Below the pieces are notes generated by a model. The model saw only the letters and a program-made list of their open reading frames with translations. It did no database searches and was not told the origin of the DNA. A DNA stretch of 64,000 bases from Rhodobacter sp. (GTDB lineage Bacteria; Pseudomonadota; Alphaproteobacteria; Rhodobacterales; Rhodobacteraceae): NCBI GenBank assembly GCA_022824145.1, contig JAJEAY010000178.1, forward strand, positions 1-64,000, read 5' to 3'. Below, in pieces: positions 1-10,695 of the stretch (position 1 is its first letter; each line of letters starts with the position of its first letter). The position numbers and the translations under genes are program-made.

Positions 1-565
1 GATCCGGCGCCGTACGGTTTGCGTCGTGACTTTCTCGCGCCGCGCCAGACGTGTCGTTGTCATCCACATTTCGCACCCTTTGCAACAATCCCGGCAAGTT
101 CAAGCCTGAAATGTTGCGTTGGTTGCTCGATCATGCGGCAGTCATTTCGCAACAAGTCACGCTATTGTGCGGTCTGTCCTGCAATTGGATCTGAATATGA
201 GCCCAGATGCCTTACGTGAACTGAAACTGGGGCGCGGATTGCTTGGAGCGATGTCGGAGATTGTAACTGTGAATTTGTACGCTGTTCAAGCCAACCTCGG
301 TTAAGTACCGCTGGAAGCGCCGTGAGTATGGATGTGTCATGACAGCCATTTTCGGTGCCTGGAAAACCTTTTCGGATGCCCGTTGATAGGCCGGAAAAAC
401 TCTTTGCTTTTCAGGTGTGGACGGGGAGATCAACAGCTGTACAGCTGTTTCATCTCGGTTCTGCAGTTTGTGCCGAGTCAAATTCGAATGCTCAAGACGT
501 CGGTCTCAATACGCAGCCAATTGAATGCAAGGGAAATCAACTGCGGGATTTCTCCAACGCTGTGC
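1..565. other. no recognisable gene
   Basis: The left edge of the window holds only short open frames on both strands, with no recognisable protein motif and no convincing ribosome binding site. It lies downstream of the minus-strand RES toxin gene, so it may hold that operon's terminator, but no clear hairpin with a T run was found. Confidence 0.5.
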
Positions 566-1078
566 TCACATCCGTGACAGCCGGTCTTCGTCATCCACGA
601 CTTCAAGGGTGCAGCCAGCGCCGTTCCAACGCCATAAGACGACGTTGAAGTCGGCCGTGGAGGCGCTTTTCGCAAAGCTGCGGATGAGAAGGCCGGCAAA
701 TCCCTCTGAGATCAAGCTAACGGCAAAATCCTGAGTAGGCACTTTTTGCCCCACGAGAATTTTTGTGCGCCAGCCCGGGTAGGCGAGTATGCTCTCCGTC
801 ATGCCGTGTTGCTCAAGCGCACCCACATCGCGGGTGTCAAAGATCGGGCCGAGGTCGGCAGCGTAGGAAACCAGAATAGTGGGCTGCAGGTGGCCAACCT
901 GATTGGCCTCCCGGAGCGCTGTGGTGGGATCAAGCGCGGTGTAGAGGGCAGGGGTGCCCTTTGCGTTGAAGCGGCCACCATAGAGTCCAGCGCCCCGGCC
1001 GGACAAAGGTTGACGGGCATAAGCAGGGTTCAGGGCTCGGTAGAGCGGCCCGGTGTAACGCCCAGCGGTCAGAGGCAT
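566..1078 (-). CDS. RES-domain toxin of a RES/Xre toxin-antitoxin pair
   Basis: A 170-aa protein matching the RES domain along nearly its whole length. Visible signatures are YRAL near residue 13, the GGRFNAKGTPALYTA block at about 34-48 and the following LREAN, which together supply the conserved Arg and Glu of the family. Known RES toxins of this class (MbcT, ParT, Xre/RES pairs) act on NAD+ or transfer ADP-ribose and stop growth unless bound by the partner antitoxin. The gene follows the antitoxin with a TGATG stop/start overlap, so the two are translationally coupled in the usual antitoxin-first order. The reading frame is intact and no key residue looks missing. The exact chemistry (NAD+ phosphorolysis or hydrolysis versus transfer to a target) cannot be read from sequence. 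Confidence 0.88.
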   Translation of the reverse strand: MPLTAGRYTGPLYRALNPAYARQPLSGRGAGLYGGRFNAKGTPALYTALDPTTALREANQVGHLQPTILVSYAADLGPIFDTRDVGALEQHGMTESILAYPGWRTKILVGQKVPTQDFAVSLISEGFAGLLIRSFAKSASTADFNVVLWRWNGAGCTLEVVDDEDRLSRM

Positions 1079-1470
1079 CAGGAGAAGACGCCAGCGTCGA
1101 CTGCGTCGATATATTCGAGAACCTGCTGTGCCTTGCCGTCCTGTACAAGTTGCATCGCGGTGCGGCCGTCAAAGCCAGGCAGTGGTTCCGAGCGATACCA
1201 GGCATAGGCCATCAGTTCCGACCCGAACCGCGGTTCGACCTTGTTGAGGACCTCTACCAATTCGCGCAAGCGGCGCTGTGTCTTGTTCGAGCTGATACGG
1301 GTTCGCCGCTGCAGGGCGTCCTTGCCAAGCCCTATGGTCATGGCAATCTCTTCCGCCGAAGTTCGGAGAGCCGTCGCGATCTTGCGCGGTTCGAATTGTC
1401 CATCTTCGGAAAAGTTGGTGATGTGCATTTCAGGAACCTTGACGGTTATTTTTACAGTATATAGCGTCAC
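1078..1470 (-). CDS. Xre/MbcA/ParS-type antitoxin (DUF2384)
   Basis: A 130-aa antitoxin lying immediately upstream of the RES toxin. The N-terminal half has a helix-turn-helix-like segment (residues about 30-65, including IAMTIGLGKDALQRR). The C-terminal half carries the MbcA/ParS toxin-binding domain, with AYAWYRSEPLPGFDGRTAMQLV at about 89-110, typical of DUF2384. In this family the C-terminal domain blocks the toxin's substrate entrance and the N-terminal domain autoregulates the operon. The stop overlaps the toxin start by one base. The predicted start lies where the preceding 956 bases hold no gene, so the operon promoter should be just to the right of position 1470. Confidence 0.87.
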   Translation of the reverse strand: MTLYTVKITVKVPEMHITNFSEDGQFEPRKIATALRTSAEEIAMTIGLGKDALQRRTRISSNKTQRRLRELVEVLNKVEPRFGSELMAYAWYRSEPLPGFDGRTAMQLVQDGKAQQVLEYIDAVDAGVFS

Positions 1471-2426
1471 TATTGCCGAAATACAAGCTCACTGTGAGTT
1501 GCGGTCGAGTGTCTTACGGATTGACCCTGCGACCTTGGCCCAGGGATTCCTGAAAGTATAGAGGCTTGGGAGTTGCGTTCCGGTAGGGTGCATCTTGCGG
1601 GAAGTCTTGGGCGGTGATCGTCCAGCCTTCCATAAAGTGAACGAGGTTTTCCGGCTTTGTGACTGACGGAAGATGGACCTTTGGGTTCTTCTGGCGGGTG
1701 CTGCGCGGAACCGCTGCCTCGTGGTAGCGGTACGATGCCCCCGTTCCTCCCTGAAGTGCACCACCGGATGCGGTGTGGCCTGCGTTTGGGCGGGCAATAT
1801 GTTGCGAGCCGACCATGAAACGGTGACAGTGCCGGTGCTGAATTTGGGAGACGGCTATGCCAAGGGGACGCCGCCACCTGACCTGCGAAATGTGATGCTG
1901 GATCTCCGCGCTGAGGAAAGGCGGCTTGCCGCAGGGGGCGGTCGCGCACGAGCCCTGGCGCAGCTCCTCCACAATCTAGCGGGAGATCCGGCGCAACAGC
2001 GGCGGGCGGTGATGCCGTCAAGGCAGGCGCAGAGGAAGGGGGCCGTCGGAGAGCTTCCAGGCTGGTCGGGCGGCACCATCCTTCCGGATAATGGATCCCG
2101 GCCATCAAAGGCGATCGACGCGATGCGCGTCCTGCCGCGCAACGAGAAGGGAGCCGAGGGCATCCGGAAGCAGCTGGCCTGTTTCCGGAACAGCCGCCGC
2201 ATGAACCGCGCTGCCGCCGAAGCGGGCATCGCGACCGGTTTCGGTGCCGTGGTGCCGCGCCTGAACCGCCGCGATCCGCAAGAAGAACATCAGGGGATCG
2301 AAAGGTGAACCGTACCAAGATCGCACCCGGAAGCCGGGTTGCTGTTGACTCTTAAGGAGGGATCGATTACCCAGTTGACAAGCGGGACGGCAATGATCCC
2401 GCACCCCGAGGCAAAACAATGCGGCA
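1471..2426. other. long stretch without a confident gene, possible gene debris
   Basis: Two overlapping open frames cover this stretch (1673-2308 on plus, about 1514-1972 on minus). Neither shows a recognisable domain; both have unusual residue composition and no good ribosome binding site. The last 110 bases should hold the promoter of the aminotransferase gene at 2427. A GGAGG at about 2356 is not followed by a usable start codon. I read the region as decayed sequence or antisense open frames rather than a functional gene. Confidence 0.45.
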
Positions 2427-3611
2427 ATGAAGAATCCCGAACGGTTTTCAGGTCTGCCAGAATATGCATTTCCGCGACTGCGGGCGCTGCTGGACGGCAC
2501 CGCACCGGGCGGAGATGTGATGCATATGTCGATTGGCGAGCCACGGCATGCGTTTCCGGACTGGGTCGTGGATGTCATTGCCGAACACTCCGGGGAGTTT
2601 GGACGGTATCCTCCCAATGACGGCGCGCCTGCGCTTCTCGAAGCCGTCGCGGACTGGATACTGCGTCGCTACGGAGTCCATCTGTCAGCCGACCGTCAGA
2701 TCATTGCGCTGAACGGAACGCGTGAAGGACTGTTCAGTGCCTGCCTGACACTGTGTCCCGTTCGCGCCGTAGGCAAGCCGCGGACCGCAGTGCTGATCCC
2801 CAATCCCTTCTATCAGGTCTATTCCGCTGCAGCATTGGCTTCTGACGCTGAACCGGTCTATGTGCCCGTAACCGCTGAGACCGGATTCCTGCCGGACTAT
2901 GCAGGTCTTGCACCGGAAATTCTGGATCGGGTCGGCGTGGCATATATTTGCTCACCCTCAAATCCGCAGGGAACTGTCGCACCACGGGACTATCTCGCAG
3001 ACCTCATTTCCCTCGCTGAAAAGCACGGATTCCTGTTGTTTTCGGATGAATGCTATTCGGAACTCTACGCAGGTGAACCACCGGTCGGCGCATTGCAGGT
3101 CGCTGCCGAAATGGGTGTTTCTCCGGAGCGGGTGATGGCATTCAACTCGCTCTCGAAGCGATCGAACTTACCTGGGTTGAGGTCGGGATTCGTTGCGGGC
3201 GGCCCGAAGGGAATTGCCCGTCTTCGGCAGCTGCGCGCTTATGGTGGAGCTCCGCCGCCTTTGCCGCTGCAGCGGGCGGCTGCCCGGATCTGGCGGGACG
3301 AAGCGCATGTCGACGAAAACCGCTCTCTTTATCGTGCGAAATACCGCCTGGCTGACCGGCTGTTCGGCTCAATGCCCGACTACAGGCCGTGCACCGCTGG
3401 ATTCTTTCTGTGGCTGCGTGTGACCGACGGTGAGGCGGTGGCTCTGAAACTCTGGCGTGAGACCGGGATACGGGTGCTTCCCGGCGCCTACCTGGGTCGG
3501 GAGGTGAATGGTTTCAATCCGGGAAGCGAATACATCCGAGCCGCGATGGTTGCTCCAATCGTCGAGCTTGAGCGCGGCCTGAAAAAGCTGCGCGACTGCG
3601 TTTACAGCTGA
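2427..3611 (+). CDS. class I/II PLP-dependent aminotransferase (DapC-like)
   Basis: A 394-aa fold-type I aminotransferase. The PLP-binding lysine is Lys244 in [21 protein letters not shown] and the [10 protein letters not shown] block (PLP-contacting Asp and Tyr) are also present, and [12 protein letters not shown] opens the protein as in alphaproteobacterial homologues. Proteins of this subgroup are often labelled succinyldiaminopimelate transaminase, which makes N-succinyl-LL-2,6-diaminopimelate for lysine and peptidoglycan synthesis. That assignment is by family resemblance only; another amino-acid transaminase is possible. It sits 13 bases upstream of ftsK in the same direction, an order common in Rhodobacterales. 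The ATG at 2427 was chosen because the conserved N-terminal segment begins directly after it. Confidence 0.85.
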   Translation: MKNPERFSGLPEYAFPRLRALLDGTAPGGDVMHMSIGEPRHAFPDWVVDVIAEHSGEFGRYPPNDGAPALLEAVADWILRRYGVHLSADRQIIALNGTREGLFSACLTLCPVRAVGKPRTAVLIPNPFYQVYSAAALASDAEPVYVPVTAETGFLPDYAGLAPEILDRVGVAYICSPSNPQGTVAPRDYLADLISLAEKHGFLLFSDECYSELYAGEPPVGALQVAAEMGVSPERVMAFNSLSKRSNLPGLRSGFVAGGPKGIARLRQLRAYGGAPPPLPLQRAAARIWRDEAHVDENRSLYRAKYRLADRLFGSMPDYRPCTAGFFLWLRVTDGEAVALKLWRETGIRVLPGAYLGREVNGFNPGSEYIRAAMVAPIVELERGLKKLRDCVYS

Positions 3612-3624
3612 GGCAGGAATCGAA

Positions 3625-6129
3625 ATGGCGATCTATCAGACGAATGTCCGCAGGAGGCTGCTGGACCAGGAAACCCAGGAAATGCTGGAACGCGGATTCA
3701 AGTCCGTTGTTGGGGTCGCGCTGGTTTGTGCTGGCATCGCTCTGGCAATCGCGTTGGGATCCTATGAGCCGAGCGATTCGACTTGGCTGTCCGTCACCGA
3801 CGCACCTGCTCAAAATCTGCTTGGATGGTTTGGCGCATCCGTCGCATCAATTCTGTTCATGGTGATCGGCTGGGGAGGCTGGGGATTCGTGCTGCTGTCC
3901 CTCGTTTGGGGTGTTCGGATCGCACTCCATGTTGAATCGGGACGGATGCCGGTTCGCATGATCTTCGCACCGGTTTGGATCGTTGTGACTTCGATATTTG
4001 CTTCAACGCAGATCCCTGGAAGCGGGTGGGCGCACAGCTTCGGCCTGGGTGGAATGTTTGGTGACATGGTGCTGGGCATGGTCCTGAGCATTATGCCGTT
4101 CACGGTGATGGAGGCGCTGAACGCGATTACCCTGCTTCTGGCGTTGGGAGTGCTTTGTCTCGGTCTTTATGTGCTGGGCTGCTCAACGGCGGAACTTCGA
4201 GCGGCGGGCAGGTTCCTGAGCGGATGGGTGCTGGAAATCATCAGATCGCAGATTCTGTTTGTAAAGAAGGCAGCGCCGATGGTTCAACGGCATGAACCCC
4301 CGGTTCGTTCGGCGGAACTTGGCTCTGAACCTTTGGACAGCTCCACTGCCGCGCCGGGTGGACAGGATCGCTATCATATTGAACCGCCGGTGACTGGTGC
4401 CGAACAGAGCGATGAACAAGGCTTCATGGATTCCGAAATACCACCCATCGAGCGGTTTCCTGATCTCCCGGACGCCGACGGTGCGTCGGTTCCCCGCGCA
4501 TCCGTCAACCCGGAACCGGCCTCCGTAGTGAAAGTCGCGAAGCCGCCTTCATACAGGCAGTCTCGGCAGGCCAAGGCGGAAGCGCAGCCGCGGCTTGGCT
4601 TTGGAGACGACCGACCGTTGGTCGAGACACCACCGCTGTCCTTGCTGGAGGATCGTGTGGGGCAGGTACGCCATCAGCTGAGCGAAGCGGCTCTGACCGA
4701 AAACGCGCGCATGCTGGAAAGCGTCTTGGACGACTATGGCGTCAAAGGCGACATAGTCAGCGTCCGTCCAGGTCCGGTTGTCACGATGTATGAACTTGAG
4801 CCGGCGCCGGGGCTCAGAGCGAGCCGGATCATTGGTCTGGCAGATGACATAGCCCGGTCCATGTCTGCGCTGGCGGCCCGTGTGTCAACTGTTCCTGGCT
4901 GCAACGTAATCGGTATCGAACTGCCAAACGCAACCCGTGAAAAGGTCATGCTGCGGGAAATCCTTTCGTCGAAGGATTTCGGAGATTCCGGCATGGCCCT
5001 GCCGCTTGCTCTCGGCAAGGACATCGGCGGCGCGTCGGTTGTGGCGAACCTTGCAAGGATGCCGCATCTCCTGATTGCGGGAACAACGGGCTCGGGCAAG
5101 TCGGTGGCGATCAACACGATGATCATGTCACTGCTGTACCGGCTTACGCCTGAGGACTGCCGATTGATCATGATAGATCCGAAAATGCTTGAACTGTCAG
5201 TTTACGATGGCATTCCGCACCTTCTCTCGCCGGTTGTGACCGACCCAAAGAAAGCTGTTGTGGCTCTGAAGTGGGTCGTGGGCGAAATGGAAGAACGCTA
5301 CCGCAGGATGTCGCGGCTGGGGGTGCGCAACATCGAAGGCTACAACGGACGGGTCAGGGAAACGCTCGCCAAGGGCGAGATGTTCAACCGAACGGTGCAG
5401 ACCGGTTTTGATGACGAGACAGGTGAGCCTGTGTTCGAAACAGACGAGTTCGAGCCGGAGAAGCTGCCCTACATTGTTGTGATCGTTGACGAGATGGCCG
5501 ACCTGATGATGGTCGCGGGCAAGGAGATCGAAGCCTGCATACAGCGGTTGGCGCAGATGGCTCGGGCGTCCGGCATTCATTTGATTATGGCGACGCAGCG
5601 CCCGTCTGTCGATGTCATCACCGGCACCATCAAGGCGAACTTCCCCACCCGGATATCATTTCAGGTGACTTCCAAGATAGACAGCCGCACCATTCTCGGC
5701 GAGCAGGGAGCTGAACAGCTCCTTGGAATGGGAGACATGCTCTACATGGCGGGCGGAGGCAGAATTGCCCGCATTCACGGACCCTTCGTCAGCGACGAGG
5801 AAGTGGAAGAGGTCGTGCGCTTCCTCAAAGGTTTTGGACCGCCGGAATACGTTAACAGTGTCGTTGACGGGCCCGAAGGAGAACGCGAAAGCGATATTGA
5901 CCTTGTTCTCGGGCTTGGCGGAAATACCGATGGCGCCGACGCTCTTTATGACCAGGCAGTGGCGATCGTCGTCAATGACCGGAAATGTTCGACCTCATAC
6001 ATCCAGCGCAAGCTTGCCATCGGCTACAACAAGGCGGCGCGGCTGGTTGAACAGATGGAGGAGCAGGGACTGGTTTCCGCCGCGAACCATGTGGGCAAAC
6101 GCGAGATTCTTGCGCCTGAACCGCACTGA
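3625..6129 (+). CDS. ftsK: DNA translocase FtsK
   Basis: An 834-aa septal DNA translocase that pumps chromosome ends through the closing division septum and helps XerCD resolve dimers. The N-terminal ~190 residues contain four to five hydrophobic membrane segments. A polar, proline-rich linker runs to about residue 330. The RecA-like motor follows, with Walker A GTTGSGKS at 486-493, [16 protein letters not shown] as Walker B, and [16 protein letters not shown]. The C-terminal ~60 residues form the winged-helix gamma domain ([24 protein letters not shown]) that reads polar KOPS-type sequences. The linker is short compared with E. coli FtsK, as is normal in alphaproteobacteria. It follows the aminotransferase and precedes lolA. 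Confidence 0.97.
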   Translation: MAIYQTNVRRRLLDQETQEMLERGFKSVVGVALVCAGIALAIALGSYEPSDSTWLSVTDAPAQNLLGWFGASVASILFMVIGWGGWGFVLLSLVWGVRIALHVESGRMPVRMIFAPVWIVVTSIFASTQIPGSGWAHSFGLGGMFGDMVLGMVLSIMPFTVMEALNAITLLLALGVLCLGLYVLGCSTAELRAAGRFLSGWVLEIIRSQILFVKKAAPMVQRHEPPVRSAELGSEPLDSSTAAPGGQDRYHIEPPVTGAEQSDEQGFMDSEIPPIERFPDLPDADGASVPRASVNPEPASVVKVAKPPSYRQSRQAKAEAQPRLGFGDDRPLVETPPLSLLEDRVGQVRHQLSEAALTENARMLESVLDDYGVKGDIVSVRPGPVVTMYELEPAPGLRASRIIGLADDIARSMSALAARVSTVPGCNVIGIELPNATREKVMLREILSSKDFGDSGMALPLALGKDIGGASVVANLARMPHLLIAGTTGSGKSVAINTMIMSLLYRLTPEDCRLIMIDPKMLELSVYDGIPHLLSPVVTDPKKAVVALKWVVGEMEERYRRMSRLGVRNIEGYNGRVRETLAKGEMFNRTVQTGFDDETGEPVFETDEFEPEKLPYIVVIVDEMADLMMVAGKEIEACIQRLAQMARASGIHLIMATQRPSVDVITGTIKANFPTRISFQVTSKIDSRTILGEQGAEQLLGMGDMLYMAGGGRIARIHGPFVSDEEVEEVVRFLKGFGPPEYVNSVVDGPEGERESDIDLVLGLGGNTDGADALYDQAVAIVVNDRKCSTSYIQRKLAIGYNKAARLVEQMEEQGLVSAANHVGKREILAPEPH

Positions 6130-6180
6130 CGCCAGTTCCGTTCCGGCATTGAATTCCGATTGCCGCTGCCTGAACAAAAT

Positions 6181-6196
6181 TCCGCGACCTCGCGGA
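6181..6196. other. short perfect hairpin between ftsK and lolA
   Basis: TCCGCGA-CC-TCGCGGA is a perfect 7-bp inverted repeat with a two-base spacer, 44 bases before the lolA start. There is no following T run, so it is more likely an RNA stem or protein site than a strong terminator. Confidence 0.35.
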
Positions 6197-6239
6197 CTCG
6201 GGAGTGTAATCGCATGCTGCTGCCGCTAATGTGGTTTCC

Positions 6240-6857
6240 ATGAAACTCACCCGCCGCGCTTTCACAGCCTTCACAGTTCTTGGTTCCGGAGCCTTCGTGC
6301 CCCTTGCGGGTCATGCGACGGACATGCTGACTCTGGACCGGATATCAGCGTACCTTAATGGCCTCGTGGCTGCGAAATCCGCGTTCACCCAGATCAACTC
6401 CGATGGCACGATCTCAACCGGAACCCTCTACATGAGACGGCCGGGACGCATGAGGTTCGAATACGATCCACCCGAAGCCGCGCTCGTTATGGCAGGTGCC
6501 GGACAGCTGGCGATCTTCGATGGAAAGTCAAACCAGCCACCGGAGCAGTATCCGTTGTGGCGCACGCCGCTCCACCTGATCCTTAAGCGCCGCGTCGACC
6601 TCGGTGAGGCGGCCATGGTTGTCGGCCATACGTTCGATGGCATTGCGACCAGCGTTTCGCTTCAGGACCGCAAGCGCCCGGATCAGGGCACAATCCGCCT
6701 GGTATTTTCCGGACCGCCAGTGGAACTGCGCCAATGGGTGATCACGGGCAGCGACGGAACCGATACAACTGTGATCCTCGGGTCTCTCGACAGCAATGCG
6801 GAACTCACGGCTTCCCTGTTCAACATTGCGCAGGAAATCGAGAAACGCGGTCGTTGA
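6240..6857 (+). CDS. lolA: outer-membrane lipoprotein carrier protein LolA
   Basis: A 205-aa periplasmic chaperone that takes lipoproteins from LolCDE in the inner membrane to the outer-membrane receptor. It opens MKLTRRAFTAF, a twin-arginine-like signal followed by a hydrophobic stretch and an Ala-X-Ala-type cleavage region near GHA. The mature part has typical LolA features: an early segment with AAKSAFTQINSDGTISTGTLY, then RPGRMRFEYDPP, LAIFDGKSNQPPEQYPLWRTPL and a C-terminal beta-rich part. The ATG at 6240 gives a better signal peptide than the in-frame GTG at 6231. It follows ftsK as in other Rhodobacterales. Its TGA directly abuts the stop codon of the convergent lytic transglycosylase gene (TGATCA). 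Confidence 0.92.
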   Translation: MKLTRRAFTAFTVLGSGAFVPLAGHATDMLTLDRISAYLNGLVAAKSAFTQINSDGTISTGTLYMRRPGRMRFEYDPPEAALVMAGAGQLAIFDGKSNQPPEQYPLWRTPLHLILKRRVDLGEAAMVVGHTFDGIATSVSLQDRKRPDQGTIRLVFSGPPVELRQWVITGSDGTDTTVILGSLDSNAELTASLFNIAQEIEKRGR

Positions 6858-7439
6858 TCAAACGGCACGGCAGTTTCTGAGCTGCCGTTGGTACATGTTT
6901 GCCCGCTCCTGCAGCCTGCCGGCCTTGTCAAGAAGCCACGGCTTGCCGCGATGCGAGCCGCGCAGGTAACCTGTCTGTCCCTCGTGATAGGCGAGATACT
7001 GATTGCGGGCGTCGGTCAGGGAGATTCCGGTTCGCCTGCGGGTGTTGTTCATATACCAGCCCATGAAATCCGTCGCATCGCCTATATTGTCGCGTCTTGC
7101 GAAGCGTCTGCCGGTTTCCCTTTTATATTCAGCCCATGTCCCGTCGAGCGCCTGGGCGTAACCGTAGGCTGAGGACTGTCGCCCGACCGGGATGACGCCA
7201 AGAGCGCGGCGCATCGGTGTGCGGGCTTTGCTGTTGAACGTGGATTCATGATAGATCGTCGCCATCTGCACATGGACCGGAACACCCCACCGCCGTTCAG
7301 TACGTTTGAATGCCCTAAGGTAGGCGGGACGCTGTTTCACGATGCTGCAAGCATCGTCCAGATTCCGCGGCGCCGATGAATGGGAACCACAGCTGGTCAC
7401 AAGAACGAGGACCAGCAATATGCCGATAGATTTGGCCAT
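6858..7439 (-). CDS. lipoprotein lytic transglycosylase, SLT domain
   Basis: A 193-aa predicted lipoprotein. The N-terminus MAKSIGILLVLVLVTSCGS is a signal peptide with lipobox LVTSC, so the mature protein would be anchored through its Cys. The lysozyme-like SLT domain follows: ATIYHESTFNSKA carries the catalytic Glu, then SAYGYAQALDGTW (the GYAQ-type motif) and YLAYHEGQTGY. Such enzymes cleave the MurNAc-GlcNAc bond with formation of 1,6-anhydroMurNAc. The start at 7439 was chosen because the signal peptide begins there; the longer in-frame extension to 7550 would bury it. It is convergent with lolA with no bases between the stops. Confidence 0.88.
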   Translation of the reverse strand: MAKSIGILLVLVLVTSCGSHSSAPRNLDDACSIVKQRPAYLRAFKRTERRWGVPVHVQMATIYHESTFNSKARTPMRRALGVIPVGRQSSAYGYAQALDGTWAEYKRETGRRFARRDNIGDATDFMGWYMNNTRRRTGISLTDARNQYLAYHEGQTGYLRGSHRGKPWLLDKAGRLQERANMYQRQLRNCRAV

Positions 7440-7805
7440 CTGCTTCTGCCTGTTTCTGCTGTTTGTTCTGCCTGTATTCCCGGAAGCTACAGCGGAACCG
7501 GCCGCAATGAAAGGTTGTATTGGTTGATGCGATGCAATCTTTCCGATCAAAATGCGGTGTTGTTAGGAAAGATCCTGACCAATCCCGGGTTGGCGGGCGC
7601 AGACTGCCATGGATGACGGCCCGGCATTGCAGGTCTTGCAATGTATTCCGACCATAGCTCAGGAAAGGGGCTGCATCGGGAACCTGCACGCCCGCCTGGA
7701 TTGCCGCCTTGCGAGGCGGATTGCGAATCTGCTTGATTTTCGCATTGGTTCGTGGGCAGGCTGCAACAACAACGCCAGATCGCTCCTGCAGGAGGTAATT
7801 GCGGA

Positions 7806-8132
7806 ATGCTGAAGAAGCGCGCCAAGTATGGATTGGGGCAGGTCGTCCGCCACAGAAAGCACCCGTTCCGAGGTGTCGTGTTTGATGTCGATCCGAAATT
7901 TTCCAGCACCGAAGAATGGTACGAGTCGCTTCCGAAGGAAGGTAGGCCAAAGAAGGACCAGCCATTCTATCATCTTCTCGCGGAAAACGATCACTGCTAC
8001 TATGTGGCGTATGTGTCCGAGCAGAATCTGGAGGCAGACAATTCCGGCGAGCCGGTTGAACACCCTGATCTTGCCTCGCTGTTCGGAGAATTCAAGGACG
8101 GGCACTATCCGCTGCAGGCGCAGTTGAACTGA
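7806..8132 (+). CDS. hspQ: heat-shock protein HspQ
   Basis: A 108-aa protein of the HspQ/YccV family, which in E. coli is heat-induced, binds hemimethylated DNA and modulates Lon protease. Family landmarks are AKYGLGQVVRHRKHPFRGVVFDVDP near the N-terminus and QPFYHLLAENDHCYYVAYVSEQNL in the middle. An excellent Shine-Dalgarno GGAGGT sits about eight bases before the ATG at 7806, which decides the start. The gene stands alone between a minus-strand transglycosylase and a convergent gamma-glutamyltransferase gene. Confidence 0.92.
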   Translation: MLKKRAKYGLGQVVRHRKHPFRGVVFDVDPKFSSTEEWYESLPKEGRPKKDQPFYHLLAENDHCYYVAYVSEQNLEADNSGEPVEHPDLASLFGEFKDGHYPLQAQLN

Positions 8133-8311
8133 TTTCTCTTTGGCTGATCCGGCTCCGGCAGCGATCGCGGCCTCTGCGCAGGCAATGATTCGAATGACCG
8201 GACAGCGGCGTGTTGTCCGGGATCAACCGAATGGACTCGAACGGATCCTTGGATGTCCCTACGCATCTCGCGCTGAAATTCGGCGTACCGTTCCGGCGAA
8301 ATACGGGATTC

Positions 8312-8343
8312 ATGCACAGACGGCGATTCCCGCGTCTGTGCAT
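8312..8343. terminator. bidirectional hairpin between hspQ and ggt
   Basis: ATGCACAGACG and its exact complement CGTCTGTGCAT form a perfect 11-bp stem around a 10-base loop, placed between the convergent hspQ and gamma-glutamyltransferase genes. There is no long T run, but the position suits a shared transcription end. Confidence 0.6.
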
Positions 8344-8388
8344 TCGGGTCGTTGATTGAGCATTGATGGCGAGGTATCTGGTTCAAAC

Positions 8389-9969
8389 TCAGTAACCAAT
8401 TGCGCAGCCGTCTTTCCGCGGATCCGATCCGCCTTCGAGAACACCAAGTTCATGATCAATGCGGATTGCCTGGGCGCCGCCGATGCCGGTTTCAGGTCTG
8501 ACAATGGAATGACCCCGCTCGGCCAGACTGGCGCAAACGCTATCGGGGTAGCCGTTTTCCAGCTGAAGTGCGCCTTCATCGTGGAATGAACGCGGAGCGT
8601 CGATAGCGGATTGGGGATCAAGGCCGAAGTCAATCAGGTTTGTGACGAATCGTGCATGGCCACATGCCTGGTACTGCCCGCCCATCACTCCAAAGGGCAT
8701 GATCGTACGGTCATCTCTTTTGAGCATGGCCGGTATGATTGTATGCATCGGACGTTTGCCGGCATTGGCTTCGTTTGGATGGCCGCGGGCGAGCGTGAAC
8801 CCGGCTCCACGGTTATGGAACAGAATTCCGAAGCGCTCCGATGCGATGCCGGACCCGAAGCTATGAAAGATTGAGTAAATCAGTGAAACCGCCATACGGT
8901 CTCTGTCCACCACGGTGATATAGATGGTGTCCCGATGCACGGCCTCGGTGATGATGGCGGCCGAAGGCATCGCGCGTCGGGGATCGATCAGCGCAGCAAG
9001 CTTGCTTGCAGTTTCCGGCGCCAACATGTGGTCAATGCGGGTCGAGCTGTCGAAGTCGGCGACAAACCGGTTTCGCGCGTCATAGGCAAGTTTTGTCGCT
9101 TCCGCCTCGATATGGGCACGCATGGCGCCAAAGGGCTCCATTGCGGCGACATCCAACTCGGAGAGGATGTTGAGAAGCAGTATTGCTGTCGCGCCCTGGC
9201 CGTTTGGGGGGTGCTCAACCAGTTCAACGTCGCCATAACTTCCGCTTACAGGCATCGTGTAGTCGCTTTGCGTCCGGGCGAAGTCATCAAGCGTATGCAC
9301 ACCGCCCAGTGCGTTGAGGCTGTTGACCATGTCTTCAGCCACTTCTCCTTCATAGAAGGCCGAACGGCCGTCCCGGGCAATGCGGCGAAGAACCTCGGCC
9401 TGTTTCGGGTGCCGGAACCTGGCGCCGGTCTTCGGGGCTTGCCCGCCAGTCAGATAGAAGCTGCGCGCAGAGCCCTGCAGAGTGTCTGCGGAGTGTCCCC
9501 AATCGAATGCGACGCGCGGGGCAACCGGTACGCCGTCCTCTGCATAGGAAATCGCCGGAGCAAGAACTGCATCGAGTTCCAGTCGCCCGTAATCGGATTC
9601 GAGTGTGCAGAATGCGTCGACCGCGCCGGGTACCGTCACGGCCTCCGGGCGGTAGAGTGGGACGGAGTCATGGCCGGCTTCGCGCAACGACGCTGCGTTG
9701 AGTCCCTCTGGGGCACGGCCGGAACCGTTAAGCGCGACGATCCGTTCTGTTCCGGCTGGCTTGATGAGCGCGAAGCAGTCCCCGCCTATCCCGGTCATCT
9801 GAGGTTCGCAGATGCCCAGCAGCGCGGCGCCTGCGACCGCAGCGTCAACAGCATTGCCGCCAGCCTGAAGTATATCCACCGCGACATTGGCCGCGAGTGG
9901 ATGCGAAGTGGCGCACATGCCATTGGCGGCGAAAACCGGTGAGCGACCGGGGAGATGGAAATCACGCAT
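8389..9969 (-). CDS. gamma-glutamyltransferase family hydrolase
   Basis: A 526-aa Ntn hydrolase of the gamma-glutamyltransferase family, made as one chain that cuts itself before a Thr. Here that residue is probably Thr348 in HRDTIYITVVD; the large subunit lies before it and the small subunit after. Other conserved pieces are GGNAVDAAVA near residue 40, TGIGGDCFALI, the small-subunit FGSG and the GVMGGQYQ block. No signal peptide is visible (it starts MRDFHLPGRSPVFAANGM), so it is probably cytoplasmic, as for many alphaproteobacterial members whose substrates may not be glutathione. The start is set by the conserved N-terminal segment. It appears monocistronic. Confidence 0.88.
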   Translation of the reverse strand: MRDFHLPGRSPVFAANGMCATSHPLAANVAVDILQAGGNAVDAAVAGAALLGICEPQMTGIGGDCFALIKPAGTERIVALNGSGRAPEGLNAASLREAGHDSVPLYRPEAVTVPGAVDAFCTLESDYGRLELDAVLAPAISYAEDGVPVAPRVAFDWGHSADTLQGSARSFYLTGGQAPKTGARFRHPKQAEVLRRIARDGRSAFYEGEVAEDMVNSLNALGGVHTLDDFARTQSDYTMPVSGSYGDVELVEHPPNGQGATAILLLNILSELDVAAMEPFGAMRAHIEAEATKLAYDARNRFVADFDSSTRIDHMLAPETASKLAALIDPRRAMPSAAIITEAVHRDTIYITVVDRDRMAVSLIYSIFHSFGSGIASERFGILFHNRGAGFTLARGHPNEANAGKRPMHTIIPAMLKRDDRTIMPFGVMGGQYQACGHARFVTNLIDFGLDPQSAIDAPRSFHDEGALQLENGYPDSVCASLAERGHSIVRPETGIGGAQAIRIDHELGVLEGGSDPRKDGCAIGY

Positions 9970-10695
9970 GGGAGTCTCCAGAAGCTTTTTGGCAGCGTAA
10001 CCAGGATACCGTTACACCAGATGCTGAAGTTCAGATAAACGCCAGGGCCATGAAGTTCATGATCCCCGCACCTCTTTCAAGGCCCGAGAATGTCTATGGT
10101 GCTCAGGCGGGATCCTAAAGTCCGAAATTCACGACAGGAAAATATGTAGAGACAGGTTAACGCAATGGTGATGGTCACTTTCGCAGAAAACATCGCGTGA
10201 CCGATGTCGGATTTGGGTGTTGAACGCCATTGATTTAATCGCTGCGCCGGTCGATGCAGTCAAGCTATGACCTTTTTCCTGCTCAGGCTGTCCGAAACGT
10301 TCCCGATCAGAAGGCGAACAGCCGCATTGAAGGACATGTGGAATTCTGAATTCCGGGGGCGGTTAGATACCTATGCTTCTCATGAATTCCGCATGCTCCG
10401 TCGGTAAACGACGGATTCCGGGCCATTTCGACCGGCTGATGCCAGCAGCGGACCTTTTCCAATTCCGCCGAACGCCGTTCCTCGCTTTCGCCCTGCTAGA
10501 CAGCAGCTTGGGCCTGGAGCACTGCCATCGATTCCTGACTGCCATTGGTTCTCGTCCCAGACTCCGCGGGGTCCGTGCCGGGCGAGCGAGACGAGAAGTC
10601 CTCTTTGGCGGGATTCTCCGGAACCAGCAGCGAAGCTGGTGTGTCTTTGCTAGCGAAATCCTTGATTTCATTCCGCCGATGGAATACGAAGGATC
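9970..10695. other. intergenic stretch without a confident gene
   Basis: This holds the upstream region of the minus-strand gamma-glutamyltransferase on its left and of the plus-strand higBA pair on its right. A minus-strand open frame at 10363-10671 is Arg- and Pro-rich, has no recognisable domain and is probably chance. No repeat or strong hairpin was seen. Confidence 0.5.

Noticed and set aside
1470..2318. Possible transposase or hypothetical gene on either strand
   Set aside because: All three long frames are Pro/Arg-rich, conflict with each other, lack ribosome sites and match no transposase motif that I could recognise.
8935..9942. A 335-codon plus-strand frame
   Set aside because: It is antisense to the well-supported gamma-glutamyltransferase gene and has no motif.
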